Source of the DNA: Paenibacillus sp. Soil750
GTDB taxonomy: Bacteria; Bacillota; Bacilli; Paenibacillales; NBRC-103111
NCBI RefSeq assembly: GCF_001428045.1
Contig: NZ_LMSD01000017.1
Coordinates: forward strand, 1 to 61,946
Length of the DNA stretch: 61,946 bases
Direction: 5' to 3'
Shown here in pieces: positions 8,319 through 17,577 of this stretch. The notes under the pieces were generated by a model. It did not search any database and had not been told where the DNA came from. It was given only the letters and a program-made list of their open reading frames with translations. A program made the translations under genes and the position numbers. Within the stretch, counting starts at the first letter, position 1. The number at the start of each line of letters is the position of its first letter.

Positions 8319-9638
8319 TCATTCTTTCTTCTTCATCCTGATCGAAGCTAGGGTGGCTCCCTCAGGCACAGCGTGTCCTCTCGATTTAGACAATCCGATT
8401 CGCTGTGACGTGTAGATTCCTGAGTGGCCAGAGAATAAATAGCTCACGATGCACGCCATGAACATGTAAAGGATCCCCTCGGAGCCGAACAGCTCCACGC
8501 CCATGATGAAGCAAGCTAGCGGCGTGTTCGTCGCGCCGCTGAATACGGCGATCAGCCCCAGCGCCGCTAGGAATGGCGCGGAAAGCCCCAACAGATCCGC
8601 TAGCGAATTGCCCAGCGTAGCGCCAATGACGAACAGCGGGGTTACTTCCCCGCCGAGATAACCAGCACCGAGGGTAAGCGCGGTGAACACCGTTTTCCAT
8701 AAGAAGGCGAAATGAGCTACCGGCTCTTCAAAAGCTTGCTGCAACAAAGGAATGCCCAGCCCCAAATAGTCCCTCGTTCTGAATACCGCAACAAGCGCGA
8801 TAATCACAAGACCGCCGACAAAGGCTCGCAATACCGGGCTCGCGAATAGCCGCGTATACAGCTTTTTCATCCCATGGGTAAGCTCGCTAAATAGGATACT
8901 GGCTAATCCGAATAGAATCGACGCCAACACGACCTTGAGTATAACCCCTGTGGATAACTCAGGGACGATCCCCATCTCATAATGAATATGCTGAATCCCC
9001 CATGCCTTGGTAACGAGATGGGCTACCAAGCTAGCAATAAAACAGGGGATCAACGCTTGGTACCTCACCATCCCAATGGCGACCACTTCCAAGCCGAAGA
9101 CGGTTCCCGCCAGCGGCGTCCCAAAAACAGAGCCAAACCCGCTGCTAATGCCGCACATGAGCAGGATTTTCCGATCAGCTTCGTCCACTCGGAAGATGCG
9201 CCCGATCCATTCGGCGAAGCTTCCCCCCATTTGAACAGCCGTCCCTTCGCGACCTGCTGATCCGCCAAATAGATGCGTGACAAGTGTCCCTGCCAGCACC
9301 AAAGGTGCCATACGAAAGGGAATCTTCTCCTTGCCATTATGCTGCTGTTCGAGGATCAGGTTATTCCCCCTGCCCGAATTTTTGCCTATTTTCAGATAGA
9401 CATAAGCCATCAGCGCCCCGCCCAGAGGTAAAAGGAACAACAACCACGGATGGTTCAATCGCTTCTCGGTAACAAGGTCTAAGCTGGCTAGAAACAGCGC
9501 AGAAGCCGAACCTGTCACAATGCCGACTAGGCTTCCATAGAAAATCCATTTGATGAATGAACCTATTAATGCAACATGTATGAATGATGCGGCATACTCA
9601 GCGAGTGCCCTTAGACGATGTTTCAACGTAATTCTCAC
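8319..9638 (-). CDS. ClC-family chloride/anion channel or antiporter
   Basis: 439 residues, a polytopic membrane protein of the voltage-gated chloride channel superfamily. Family landmarks seen: GSAGREGTAVQMGGS (usual GREGP), the selectivity segment GISSGFGSVFGTPLAG (usual GSGIPE/GxFxP region, here altered) and FVIGATLGNSLAD. There are about ten to twelve hydrophobic segments and no C-terminal CBS domains, typical of the short bacterial type. It lies 15 bases after the SulP gene and the two end in one terminator, so they form an anion-transport operon. The start is uncertain: the GTG used here overlaps a GAGGGG ribosome site, and a TTG four codons later is spaced better. The conducted ion is not known. 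Confidence 0.85.
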   Translation of the reverse strand: MRITLKHRLRALAEYAASFIHVALIGSFIKWIFYGSLVGIVTGSASALFLASLDLVTEKRLNHPWLLFLLPLGGALMAYVYLKIGKNSGRGNNLILEQQHNGKEKIPFRMAPLVLAGTLVTHLFGGSAGREGTAVQMGGSFAEWIGRIFRVDEADRKILLMCGISSGFGSVFGTPLAGTVFGLEVVAIGMVRYQALIPCFIASLVAHLVTKAWGIQHIHYEMGIVPELSTGVILKVVLASILFGLASILFSELTHGMKKLYTRLFASPVLRAFVGGLVIIALVAVFRTRDYLGLGIPLLQQAFEEPVAHFAFLWKTVFTALTLGAGYLGGEVTPLFVIGATLGNSLADLLGLSAPFLAALGLIAVFSGATNTPLACFIMGVELFGSEGILYMFMACIVSYLFSGHSGIYTSQRIGLSKSRGHAVPEGATLASIRMKKKE

Positions 9639-9653
9639 CCCTCATTGAAAGGC

Positions 9654-11099
9654 CTAGTTTTGCAGTGGTCCGACTCGATCCATCAGATGCTTGCTTTCCG
9701 CATTCAAGCCAATAATCGTTACGGTTTTATTGATTTGCTCGTATCTTTGCATGGCTTTGGCAATCGCCGTCACTGCGGAATGATCCCATACATGCGAAGA
9801 GCTGAAGTCGATGACAATGTATTCCGGGTCATTTTTATAATCGAAAAGCTCTACAAAATGTGCCATCGTACCGAAGAACAGCTGTCCCGTTATCCGATAC
9901 ACTTTGGAACCATTCTTCTCCATACTCACGTGAGCCTTGATTCTTGCGGATCGCCAGCCATACACCAATGCACTTAATAGCACACCCGATACAACACCTA
10001 TTGCCAAATCTGAAGTAGCCAACACGATAGCAACCGTCACGATCATAATCAAGGCATCGCTCCGCGGAATTCTAGCTAACGTTCGAACCGAGCTCCAATC
10101 GAAGGTCCCGATGGACACCATGAACATCACGCCTACCAGCGCACCCATCGGAATTTGCCGAACAACATCGCCGAGAACAAGTATAAGGAAGAGCAGAAAC
10201 ACTCCAGATACGAACGTCGATAACCGTGCTCTCCCTCCGGATTTCACATTAATAACAGTTTGCCCGATCATGGCACAGCCTGCCATCCCGCCGAACAACC
10301 CTGAGACCACATTCGCGATCCCTTGGCCTTTTACCTCTTTATTTTTATCGCTTTTCGTTTCCGTCATTTCATCTACAATCGTGGCCGTCATCAGGGATTC
10401 CGTCATACCCACAACCGCAAGTGCTAAGGAGAACGGCAGCATACGCCAGACCAGCTCTAACGACAAATCAATTTGTGGAATATGGAAAAATGGCAGCTCT
10501 TGTGTGATTTTGCCCATATCCCCTACGGTCCGAAGATCTAGATGCAGACTCATGGAAATAATTGTCATCACAATAATGGCCACGAGCGGTGAGGGGACCG
10601 CCTGTGTGAATCTCGGCAATATATAGATAATGGCAAGTGTACCAGCAATCATCAGCAGCATTTGCCAATTCGCCCCTTGGAAGCTGGGGAACTGCGCCAT
10701 AAAAATAATGATCGCCAATGCATTCACGAATCCCGTCATGACCGAATGGGGGATAAATGTAATGAATCTGCCAAATTTCAAAAGCCCCATCACATACTGG
10801 AGAACCCCGGTAAGTATCGTCGCGGCGAATAAATACTCGATCCCGTATTTCGCCACGACAGGTCCCATCAACGAAGCCATTGCCCCTGTTGCAGCCGAAA
10901 TCATTCCTCTGCGCCCGCCTACAATAGATATCGTAACTGCAATACAAAAAGAAGCGTACAACCCAACCATCGGGTCCACACCCGCTAAGATCGAAAAAGC
11001 AATAGCCTCGGGAATCAGCGCTAAGGCAACCGTTATCCCCGCGAGGATATCCTTACGGACGTTCGAGAACCATGCTATTTTAAACTTCCGAACCAACAA
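9654..11099 (-). CDS. SulP-family inorganic anion transporter
   Basis: About 481 residues from the preferred TTG start at 11099, which has AAGGAG ten bases upstream; an in-frame start farther out (11165) would add 22 polar residues without a ribosome site. The membrane part has the SulP signatures [19 protein letters not shown] and [12 protein letters not shown], with about 11-12 hydrophobic segments. A C-terminal STAS domain (about the last 90 residues) carries [17 protein letters not shown]. SulP proteins move sulfate, bicarbonate or other anions with H+ or Na+; the substrate here is open. First gene of the operon with the ClC gene. Confidence 0.88.
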   Translation of the reverse strand: MLVRKFKIAWFSNVRKDILAGITVALALIPEAIAFSILAGVDPMVGLYASFCIAVTISIVGGRRGMISAATGAMASLMGPVVAKYGIEYLFAATILTGVLQYVMGLLKFGRFITFIPHSVMTGFVNALAIIIFMAQFPSFQGANWQMLLMIAGTLAIIYILPRFTQAVPSPLVAIIVMTIISMSLHLDLRTVGDMGKITQELPFFHIPQIDLSLELVWRMLPFSLALAVVGMTESLMTATIVDEMTETKSDKNKEVKGQGIANVVSGLFGGMAGCAMIGQTVINVKSGGRARLSTFVSGVFLLFLILVLGDVVRQIPMGALVGVMFMVSIGTFDWSSVRTLARIPRSDALIMIVTVAIVLATSDLAIGVVSGVLLSALVYGWRSARIKAHVSMEKNGSKVYRITGQLFFGTMAHFVELFDYKNDPEYIVIDFSSSHVWDHSAVTAIAKAMQRYEQINKTVTIIGLNAESKHLMDRVGPLQN

Positions 11100-11204
11100 C
11101 CTATCTCCACTCCTTCCACGTACTTCTTGACCTTTCAGTCTCAGAAAAGTCGGGTCCGTCGTCAACTTGTCTCATTATACACAAATGTTCGACATCCCTC
11201 TAGA

Positions 11205-11249
11205 TCAAAAAGAAAAAGCACAGTACACTCCAAAGGAGCGTACTGCGCT
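11205..11249 (-). terminator. Terminator of the DHA2 transporter gene
   Basis: AGCACAGTACACTCC and GGAGCGTACTGCGCT (11217-11249) pair with two mismatches around AAA; on the minus strand the stem is followed by TTTTTCTTTTTG. Confidence 0.8.
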
Positions 11250-11272
11250 TAATCGAGAGACTTCTATTTGTC

Positions 11273-12766
11273 TTACGAAGCACTAACTGGTTTGCGATTG
11301 GTAGCAACTTCTGTTTCTTCTTCCTCTGCTTGACCTACACGTTTGATGAAGAAGGAAAGAATCAAACCAACAACCCCGATACCTATAATAACGAGATAAG
11401 AATCATTAATCCCCTGGATAGATGCTTCTTTAATCATTTCCTTCGTAGCCGTCGCTGTTTTACCAGCCGTCATTAACTCGATGACATGAGATTTGGTTCT
11501 AGTCGTCATAACGGTGATCAATAGTGCCGTACCAACGCCACCCGCCACTTGCTTGATGGTATTGGATATCGCAGTACCATGCGCATTCAGCCTTGCAGGC
11601 AATTGATTGAGTCCCGCCGTCGTGATCGGCATTAAGAATAGCGCCATCCCGAAGCGTCGACCTGTCGACATGAGAACTAAATAGGTATAACTTGTAGAAT
11701 CCGTCAAATTGATGAATCCAAGTGTGGTTACGATCGTAATAACCATACCGATAATGGACAACCACTTCGCTCCGAATTTATCGAACAGCTTACCAGCTAT
11801 TGGCATCATCAAGCCCATAAGCAATGCGCCAGGGAGCATAAGAATACCTGATTCCAACGCGGTATAGCCGCGAGCATTCTGCAAATACAACGGAAGCAGC
11901 ATCATATCGGCATACATAACCATGGTAACTGCAATGTTAATTAACGTAGTCAGGGTAAACATATTGTGTTTGAAAGCTCTAAGATCTAATAGTGGTTCTT
12001 TGATAACTAGTTGACGCCATGTAAATAGAATTAAGGCAACTACACCAACAATAATAGATACGATAACTTCCGCACTGGACCAGCCTTTGCCACCAGCACT
12101 GCTGAAACCGTAAAGAAGGAAACCGAATCCGATAGTTGAAAGAATGGCACCCCACATATCAATTTTGGGATATTGACGTTCAGAGACATTTTTCAGATAG
12201 ATAAAAGCAACAGCAATGACGACAATAACAATAGGTATGATACCGTAGAAAAGAGTACGCCACGAATAATGTTCCAAAATATAACCAGCAAGAGCAGGAC
12301 CGACAGCAGGGGCAAAAATGATTGCCAATCCAACCATGCCCATAGCTCCACCACGCTTATCTGCCGGGAAGATCGTCAAAATAACATTCATAAGTAGCGG
12401 CATGATAATACCTGCCCCAGCTGCTTGAATCAGACGACCCGTCAACAATACCTCAAAGCCTGGCGCCACAGCTGATACAATGGTACCAATGAGGAAAATA
12501 ATCATGGACGCTTGGAACAGCTCCCGCGTCGTAAAACGTTGCATCAGGAACGCAGTTATCGGAATCAAAACACCGTTAACCAACATATAACCAGTGGTCA
12601 ACCATTGTCCTGTTGAAGCGGCAATATTGAATTCGACCATGAGTGGCGGTAAAGCAACGCTCATAATCGTCTGATTCAGAACGGCGATGAATGCCCCCAG
12701 AATCATAACGAATAATAGGGGACCTTTCTTAATGGAACTAGGATCAAATACAGCAATTTTACTCAT
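11273..12766 (-). CDS. DHA2-family (EmrB/QacA) multidrug efflux MFS transporter
   Basis: About 497 residues from the ATG at 12766 (MSKIAVF), chosen because AAGGAA lies eight bases upstream; an earlier in-frame start is inside that leader. Some 14 hydrophobic segments fit the DHA2 family. Visible landmarks: LNQTIMSVALPP in helix 1, GRLIQAAGAGIIMPLL, and motif C with GPALAGYIL. Such proteins export drugs or toxic cations in exchange for protons. The divergent TetR gene across a 228-base control region is the probable repressor. TGRRFGMALFL in the later half departs from the usual spacing but keeps the frame. Confidence 0.88.
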   Translation of the reverse strand: MSKIAVFDPSSIKKGPLLFVMILGAFIAVLNQTIMSVALPPLMVEFNIAASTGQWLTTGYMLVNGVLIPITAFLMQRFTTRELFQASMIIFLIGTIVSAVAPGFEVLLTGRLIQAAGAGIIMPLLMNVILTIFPADKRGGAMGMVGLAIIFAPAVGPALAGYILEHYSWRTLFYGIIPIVIVVIAVAFIYLKNVSERQYPKIDMWGAILSTIGFGFLLYGFSSAGGKGWSSAEVIVSIIVGVVALILFTWRQLVIKEPLLDLRAFKHNMFTLTTLINIAVTMVMYADMMLLPLYLQNARGYTALESGILMLPGALLMGLMMPIAGKLFDKFGAKWLSIIGMVITIVTTLGFINLTDSTSYTYLVLMSTGRRFGMALFLMPITTAGLNQLPARLNAHGTAISNTIKQVAGGVGTALLITVMTTRTKSHVIELMTAGKTATATKEMIKEASIQGINDSYLVIIGIGVVGLILSFFIKRVGQAEEEETEVATNRKPVSAS

Positions 12767-12839
12767 TTCACATATTCCTTTCAAATTCAATTTCTAACTA
12801 ATTGACAATGTGTTGTATAATAAACTCGATGTAAATAGT

Positions 12840-12868
12840 ATTATAGTCATCAATCCTCATGTTCACAA
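12840..12868 (-). promoter_or_regulatory. Promoter of the DHA2 transporter gene
   Basis: On the minus strand TTGTGA (12863-12868) and TATAAT (12840-12845) are spaced by 17 bases, about 75 bases upstream of the chosen start codon. It lies in the control region shared with the divergent TetR gene. Confidence 0.55.
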
Positions 12869-12912
12869 GCAACAGCTTTTTTATAAATGTTTATTAGTTT
12901 ACAGTTCTAATA

Positions 12913-12966
12913 AATTTGTCGTCTACTCCATACATAATCCACAAATCTCGCAGAATTTGTCGTCTA
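12913..12966. promoter_or_regulatory. Pair of 13-bp direct repeats before the TetR gene
   Basis: AATTTGTCGTCTA occurs exactly at 12913-12925 and again at 12954-12966, 41 bases apart, just upstream of the regulator's ribosome site. Exact repetition in a short control region makes it a candidate operator for the adjacent regulator. TetR operators are more often palindromes, so this is tentative. Confidence 0.35.
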
Positions 12967-12994
12967 TCCTAACCGAGGAAGGAAGTGCTTTATT

Positions 12995-13573
12995 ATGTCA
13001 ACAAAAGTACAACGAATAGATCCCCGCGTGCTTCGCACGAGGCTTTTGATCCGAGAAGCATTTATTGAATTACTTCAGGAGCTTGAAGTTGAGAAAATCA
13101 CCGTGAATCGCATTGCGGAGCGAGCGACGATAAATCGCGTCACCTTCTATCTTCATTATAAAGACATTCCCGATATGATTGATAAGTTGGCTGAAGAGAT
13201 GATTAACGAAATCCAAGCGATCTTTCAGGAAGCTCCTGACCCACCTGGTTTTACTATTCAGATCCTCCTGAATATGCTTGAACATATCGCGGAAAATTCA
13301 AATTTCTATAAAGTTCTTCTTGCTTCCAAACGTATTCCTGTTTTCACGGAACGGCTTATGAAGCTGATCGCTGATTTTATCACGATTCGCATGGACAAGC
13401 TAGAAGCGTCCTCAACTGTCAATCTGAAGGTTAAGAAAGATATCACAATCTGGTACGGCTCCTCAGCTATCATTGGTACAATTGTCTTCTGGCTTCGCAA
13501 TGATTTACCCTACACGCCAGTATTCTTGGCTGCACAGCTTGCGGAGCTACTGCATTTGCCCAAACCAGAATAA
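12995..13573 (+). CDS. TetR/AcrR-family regulator of the divergent efflux gene
   Basis: 192 residues. The N-terminal helix-turn-helix (about 15-65) reads FIELLQELEVEKITVNRIA then INRVTFYLHYKDI, the normal TetR pattern. The C-terminal part is helical and hydrophobic as expected for ligand binding and dimerisation, ending in a segment like those of YhgE-associated TetR regulators. The ATG has GAGGAAGGAAG upstream. It is divergent from the DHA2 exporter and very likely represses it until the exported compound binds. Confidence 0.85.
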   Translation: MSTKVQRIDPRVLRTRLLIREAFIELLQELEVEKITVNRIAERATINRVTFYLHYKDIPDMIDKLAEEMINEIQAIFQEAPDPPGFTIQILLNMLEHIAENSNFYKVLLASKRIPVFTERLMKLIADFITIRMDKLEASSTVNLKVKKDITIWYGSSAIIGTIVFWLRNDLPYTPVFLAAQLAELLHLPKPE

Positions 13574-13594
13574 CCCTACGATCATGCGGGTATA

Positions 13595-13635
13595 GTAAAA
13601 AACAAAGGAGCGAACCAGATATCGGTTCGCTCCCC
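13595..13635. terminator. Bidirectional terminator between the TetR and solute-binding protein genes
   Basis: Perfect stem GGAGCGAACC (13607-13616) with its complement at 13624-13633, seven-base loop. On the minus strand it is followed by TTTGTTTTTTAC, so it certainly serves the binding-protein gene and may also stop the regulator transcript. Confidence 0.8.
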
Positions 13636-13652
13636 TACATGCAACTGCCTTA

Positions 13653-15299
13653 TTACTTCTTCATCGTTTTATAAGCGTCGCTAATCTCTTTGTCGTAATC
13701 TTTTCCTCCAGCTCTTTCCCAACTGCCAAGCATCTCCGCATACGTCTTCTCGAAATCCGTAGAAATAATCACTTTGGATATCCCTTCATACAGGCTTTTC
13801 TCGATGACTGCTACGGTCTTCAGAGCTACAGGTCGAGGTGAGTCAATCACTGTGTTCGGTTTGCCGAATTTCTTGAAAATATCATAGTAAGTAACGAATG
13901 AATTGGCATATTCTTCTCGCTGCTTATCGTCCGGAAGTGAGAGCGCTACTGACTTAAGGAGTTGTTCTTTGTTTAATGCTGGTCCCCCTTGTTGAACAAT
14001 GGCAAGGTCTCCCGCCAGAGATACCCACGTGGTTTTCTTATTCAGTTCAGGATCAATCTGGACTTTAACACCGCCGTCATCCTTCCAGTTTACTCCCTCA
14101 ATTCCGCTTTGTACGGTCGCAAGATTCTTCGGTTGAACCATCCAGTTCAGATACTTCATGACAGCATCCGGATTCTTGCTGGATTTCGGAACTGCGACAA
14201 GCATGGAAAAATCCGATACCTTTGACATCACCTGAGTTCCGTCTGGACGTTTAAATGGTTCTACAGGTACCCAATTGGCTGTTGGGACCGATTTACGTGT
14301 ACTCACATTCAGGTTCCAAGGTGTGTCGTTGGAATCGACGAAGCCGGCAACACCGCTGTTAACCTGTTGCGTAAATTGCTGAGAGTTCACATCGGTGACG
14401 AATTCCTTGGAGATCAGTCCCTCTTTGTACACTTTGTTCATCCATTGGTAATAGGCTTTTCCTTCAGGCGTAGCAACCGCTGATGTGAAGACACCATTCT
14501 TATAGTTGCCATCTGGTGCATAGAACTGATTACTTGGACCATCCATATTGACACCGAAGCCAAACATTGGACCATAATAGAAGGCTTTCATAGATTGGTT
14601 GATTGCAGGGAGCGCCCATGGAATCACTTTGTCTTTGCCTACGTTGCCCGGATCTTTCTCTTTAAAGGCTTTCAATACCTGATAGAGTTCTTCGTTCGTA
14701 GTCGGATTCTTCATCCCTAACGCATCAAGCCAGTCTTTACGAATCTTCATGTTAGGACCGGAGTATGTGTTTGCCTTCAAAGCAGGAATCGCATATCGCT
14801 TACCTTTGTACATGCCCACTTGGTCAAGCGCTAGTTTGTTATTCTTAATCAAGTCTGGATACTTGGCTAGATAGGTATCCAGCTCCCATAATCCACCTTG
14901 TTCAGCATATTTGAAGATCGTATCCATGGAATAGGTTAGAATAACGTCAGGAGCTTCGCCAGAAGCCATCCATACGTTCAGTTTCTCCGATTCCTGTGCT
15001 CTAGGCAGGGAAACGAATTCCACGTCGAGACCAACCTTCTTCGTTTCATCAATCACATATTTAATAATCGAGTTATTGCCCAGGTTCTGACCCTCTGGCG
15101 CATTGGCGCGGTCCCACAAGGTGACACGGATTTTGGCTGGTTTTTCAGGTTCTTTGCTAGGTGTCGCTGAGTTACTGCCACTAGGTGAAGTTGTTGCTGT
15201 GCTAGCTCCCTCATCCTTGGAACAAGCAACCAAGAAACCCGAAAGCATGAGCATCACAGTCATACTTCCTAATACCCCTTTTTTAAATACCTTTACCAT
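13653..15299 (-). CDS. Sugar ABC transporter substrate-binding lipoprotein (LplA-like)
   Basis: 548 residues. A lipoprotein signal peptide ends in LSGFLVAC with Cys near residue 26, so the protein is anchored outside the membrane. A Ser/Thr/Pro-rich linker follows, then a family-1-type binding fold. Length and features match the large LplA/LipO-type binding proteins of Paenibacillus that import oligosaccharides. It is downstream of the two permease genes but separated by 179 bases with its own candidate regulatory motif at 15437-15457, so it may be transcribed separately at a higher level. No ATPase gene is present; such importers use a shared MsmX-type ATPase encoded elsewhere. Confidence 0.9.
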   Translation of the reverse strand: MVKVFKKGVLGSMTVMLMLSGFLVACSKDEGASTATTSPSGSNSATPSKEPEKPAKIRVTLWDRANAPEGQNLGNNSIIKYVIDETKKVGLDVEFVSLPRAQESEKLNVWMASGEAPDVILTYSMDTIFKYAEQGGLWELDTYLAKYPDLIKNNKLALDQVGMYKGKRYAIPALKANTYSGPNMKIRKDWLDALGMKNPTTNEELYQVLKAFKEKDPGNVGKDKVIPWALPAINQSMKAFYYGPMFGFGVNMDGPSNQFYAPDGNYKNGVFTSAVATPEGKAYYQWMNKVYKEGLISKEFVTDVNSQQFTQQVNSGVAGFVDSNDTPWNLNVSTRKSVPTANWVPVEPFKRPDGTQVMSKVSDFSMLVAVPKSSKNPDAVMKYLNWMVQPKNLATVQSGIEGVNWKDDGGVKVQIDPELNKKTTWVSLAGDLAIVQQGGPALNKEQLLKSVALSLPDDKQREEYANSFVTYYDIFKKFGKPNTVIDSPRPVALKTVAVIEKSLYEGISKVIISTDFEKTYAEMLGSWERAGGKDYDKEISDAYKTMKK

Positions 15300-15436
15300 A
15301 CTGCTTCCTCCCTAGTTTTCATTTGCAGACCTACTCGTTGAACTGGGATTTCACCCATATCTTGTTGAGATAACACTTTACTTAAGCGCTTGCAATGTAA
15401 ATATAGGCGCTTTCATTCTGCGTTTCTATTCGATAA

Positions 15437-15457
15437 TTTTGACATTTTAATAGTTTT
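15437..15457 (-). promoter_or_regulatory. Candidate YesN-type regulator site, copy 1 (before the binding-protein gene)
   Basis: Minus-strand AAAACTATTAAAATGTCAA lies about 140-160 bases upstream of the binding-protein start. It matches the motif before the permease operon (17525-17544) at 17 of 20 aligned bases. A cre-like sequence TTAAGCGCTTGCAA lies closer to the gene at about 15382-15395, with two mismatches to consensus. Confidence 0.45.
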
Positions 15458-15478
15458 TTTGTTATACAGCTGTATGCT

Positions 15479-16399
15479 TCATCCTTTAACAGATCCGAGG
15501 AACGACCCTTTCACAAAATACTTTTGCAGGAAAGGGTATACGATGAGAATCGGAACCGTGGCGAAGACAATCGTGGCTCCCTTCAGAGACTCCTCAATGA
15601 CATTGAGATTATCCAACGATTGCATCGTTTCCAAAGAGGTATCCATCTGGGCAAGCAGCAAAATGTTCCTCAGTTTCACCTGTAACGTATAGAGCGCCGA
15701 ATCGTCGATGTACAAGACTGCTGCAAAATAGGAGTTCCAATGACCGACCGCATAAAACAGACTGATTGTTGCCAATACGGCGCCGGATAGGGGAAGGACC
15801 ACCTGTGCTAAGTATCGCAAATTGCCACAGCCGTCCATGACGGCCGCCTCGCGCAGCTCTTCAGGGAGATCCTGAAAAAAGGATTTCATGATAATCACAT
15901 TAAAGGCGCTGATTAAACCTGGAAGCATTAACGCCCATAAGCTGTTTAACAGCCCTAACGACTTGATCAACAAGTAACTGGGAATCATACCGCCACTGAA
16001 AACCATGGTCACAATCATGAAATTCATAAAATATTTGCGGCCCTTCAAATCCTTCCTAGAAAGGGGATACGCCGTTGTGATCGAGAAGAGCATGTTAAGT
16101 GCAGTACCGACTACCGTGATATAGATCGTTACCCCTAACGACCTGATAATATTGGAATCTGTAACGACCGATTTCATCGCATCAAGCTGAAAATCGACAG
16201 GCCAAAGCACTACTTTACCCGTCTGTATGGCATGACTGCTGCTAAAGGCATTAGCTAATGTATTAATGAAGGGAAATATACAAATGAAGGTAAATAGGAT
16301 GAGCAGGGTATAATTAACGATGTTAAAGCTGACGTCCCATCCTGAATACTTGCCGAATAAGCTGCGTCTATTTCCATGTTTGTGTGCAGTAATCGCCAT
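15479..16399 (-). CDS. Carbohydrate ABC transporter permease (LplC/YtcP-like)
   Basis: 306 residues with six hydrophobic segments. The cytoplasmic loop that docks the ATPase has the EAA motif EELREAAVMDGCGNL near residue 190-205. The family partners an LplB-type permease and a large lipoprotein binding protein. The ATG has AGGAG upstream. It follows the other permease by 27 bases and ends with KGSFLGSVKG, the usual C-terminus of this subfamily. It acts in the membrane to import oligosaccharide. Confidence 0.92.
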   Translation of the reverse strand: MAITAHKHGNRRSLFGKYSGWDVSFNIVNYTLLILFTFICIFPFINTLANAFSSSHAIQTGKVVLWPVDFQLDAMKSVVTDSNIIRSLGVTIYITVVGTALNMLFSITTAYPLSRKDLKGRKYFMNFMIVTMVFSGGMIPSYLLIKSLGLLNSLWALMLPGLISAFNVIIMKSFFQDLPEELREAAVMDGCGNLRYLAQVVLPLSGAVLATISLFYAVGHWNSYFAAVLYIDDSALYTLQVKLRNILLLAQMDTSLETMQSLDNLNVIEESLKGATIVFATVPILIVYPFLQKYFVKGSFLGSVKG

Positions 16400-16426
16400 A
16401 TCTCTACTCTCCTACTCAATCGAATT

Positions 16427-17386
16427 TTACCAAAGTCCTTCCTTACCCAGTCGCTTGGCAAAATAATTCGCACCAAGCACAAGAATAAGATTAATGATGG
16501 ATTGCGACATCCCGATGGCCGTCGTAATGCCGAATTGTCCCTGCTTAATCCCCGAAGAGTAAACGTATGTGCTAATTACCTCTGAGATATTCGTAACAAC
16601 AGGATTCTGTAAGGCAAAAGGATGCTCGAAACCGATAGATACCATATGACCGATATTGAGAATCAACAGGATAATGACCGTTGGCATAATTCCCGGCAGC
16701 GTGATATGCACGATTTTCTTCCATCTACCTGCACCATCCATGACAGCTGCTTCGTACAAAGAAGGATCGATCATTGTCATCGCTGCAAGATAAATAATCG
16801 TTCCCCAGCCCGCTCCTGCCCATACGCTGGACAATGTGTAGACGATGACCCACCAGGTCTCTTCGATCATGAAATAGATCTCTTCCATTCCCATGAATCT
16901 CATCATACTATTGATGATCCCATATTTCGGGGAAAGCAGATTATAAATAATCCCGCCCATGATGACCCATGACATAAAGTGAGGCAAATACAGAAGCGAT
17001 TGCGATATTTTCTTGAAATATTTCGCTCTGATCTCATTCAGCATTAAGGCCAGAATAATTGGAGCTGGGAATCCCACAATGAGACCCAGCACGTTAAGTA
17101 GCAGCGTATTGCGGACGATCCTATAGAAATCCTGAATCTGCAGCATCTCCCTGAAATGATGCAGCCCTATCCAATCCGAATCAAAGATCCCTTTGAAGAT
17201 GTTATAATCCTTAAAAGCAACGACAAGCCCGAACATAGGAATATAACAAAATACAAAGAAGAAAATAATGCCCGGGACAAGCAGTAAGTACAAATCGTAA
17301 TTTTTGAACAGCTCTTTTGTAAAAGCGTTTCTTGGTTTACTGTCCGTCTGTGCAATTACATGGCGTTTCTGAGATTGTACTTCCAT
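16427..17386 (-). CDS. Carbohydrate ABC transporter permease (LplB-like)
   Basis: About 319 residues from the ATG at 17386, chosen because AGAAAGGAG lies seven bases upstream; the longer frame starts at a GTG with no ribosome site. Six hydrophobic segments are present. The ATPase-docking EAA loop is SLYEAAVMDGAGRWKKI, and YLPHFMSWVIMGGI is typical of the subfamily. It is the first gene of the permease pair. Upstream are a near-perfect cre site (17423-17436) and a candidate YesN-type site (17525-17544), suggesting induction by the sugar and repression by CcpA. Confidence 0.92.
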   Translation of the reverse strand: MEVQSQKRHVIAQTDSKPRNAFTKELFKNYDLYLLLVPGIIFFFVFCYIPMFGLVVAFKDYNIFKGIFDSDWIGLHHFREMLQIQDFYRIVRNTLLLNVLGLIVGFPAPIILALMLNEIRAKYFKKISQSLLYLPHFMSWVIMGGIIYNLLSPKYGIINSMMRFMGMEEIYFMIEETWWVIVYTLSSVWAGAGWGTIIYLAAMTMIDPSLYEAAVMDGAGRWKKIVHITLPGIMPTVIILLILNIGHMVSIGFEHPFALQNPVVTNISEVISTYVYSSGIKQGQFGITTAIGMSQSIINLILVLGANYFAKRLGKEGLW

Positions 17387-17422
17387 ACCCCTGCTCCTTT
17401 CTCCAAATGCTAACCCCACAAC

Positions 17423-17436
17423 TGAAAGCGTTTTCT
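17423..17436. promoter_or_regulatory. cre-like site (CcpA catabolite repression)
   Basis: TGAAAGCGTTTTCT matches the cre consensus TGWAANCGNTNNCA except for the final base. It lies 37 bases upstream of the first permease start, a position where bound CcpA would block transcription. Confidence 0.55.
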
Positions 17437-17524
17437 ATACTAATAAATAAACTCACTGCACAGCCTATTCTTCTAGGTATGTTGCAAGTGTACTGCCTTG
17501 CGAAAATGATTGACATGCTAGAAA

Positions 17525-17544
17525 TTTTACTTTTTATTAGTTTT
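17525..17544 (-). promoter_or_regulatory. Candidate YesN-type regulator site, copy 2 (before the permease operon)
   Basis: Minus-strand AAAACTAATAAAAAGTAAA lies about 140-160 bases upstream of the permease start, the same distance as copy 1 from its gene. A TTTAC-like element flanks it on both sides (TTTAC at 17526-17530 and CTTTAC at 17545-17550), giving a repeated half-site look. Confidence 0.5.
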
Positions 17545-17577
17545 CTTTACTTTTAGTTTTATCTCTCTTACTTTCTG

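Noticed and set aside
12802..12821. TTGACA followed by TATAAT before the TetR gene
   Set aside because: The spacing is only eight bases, too short for a sigma-A promoter.
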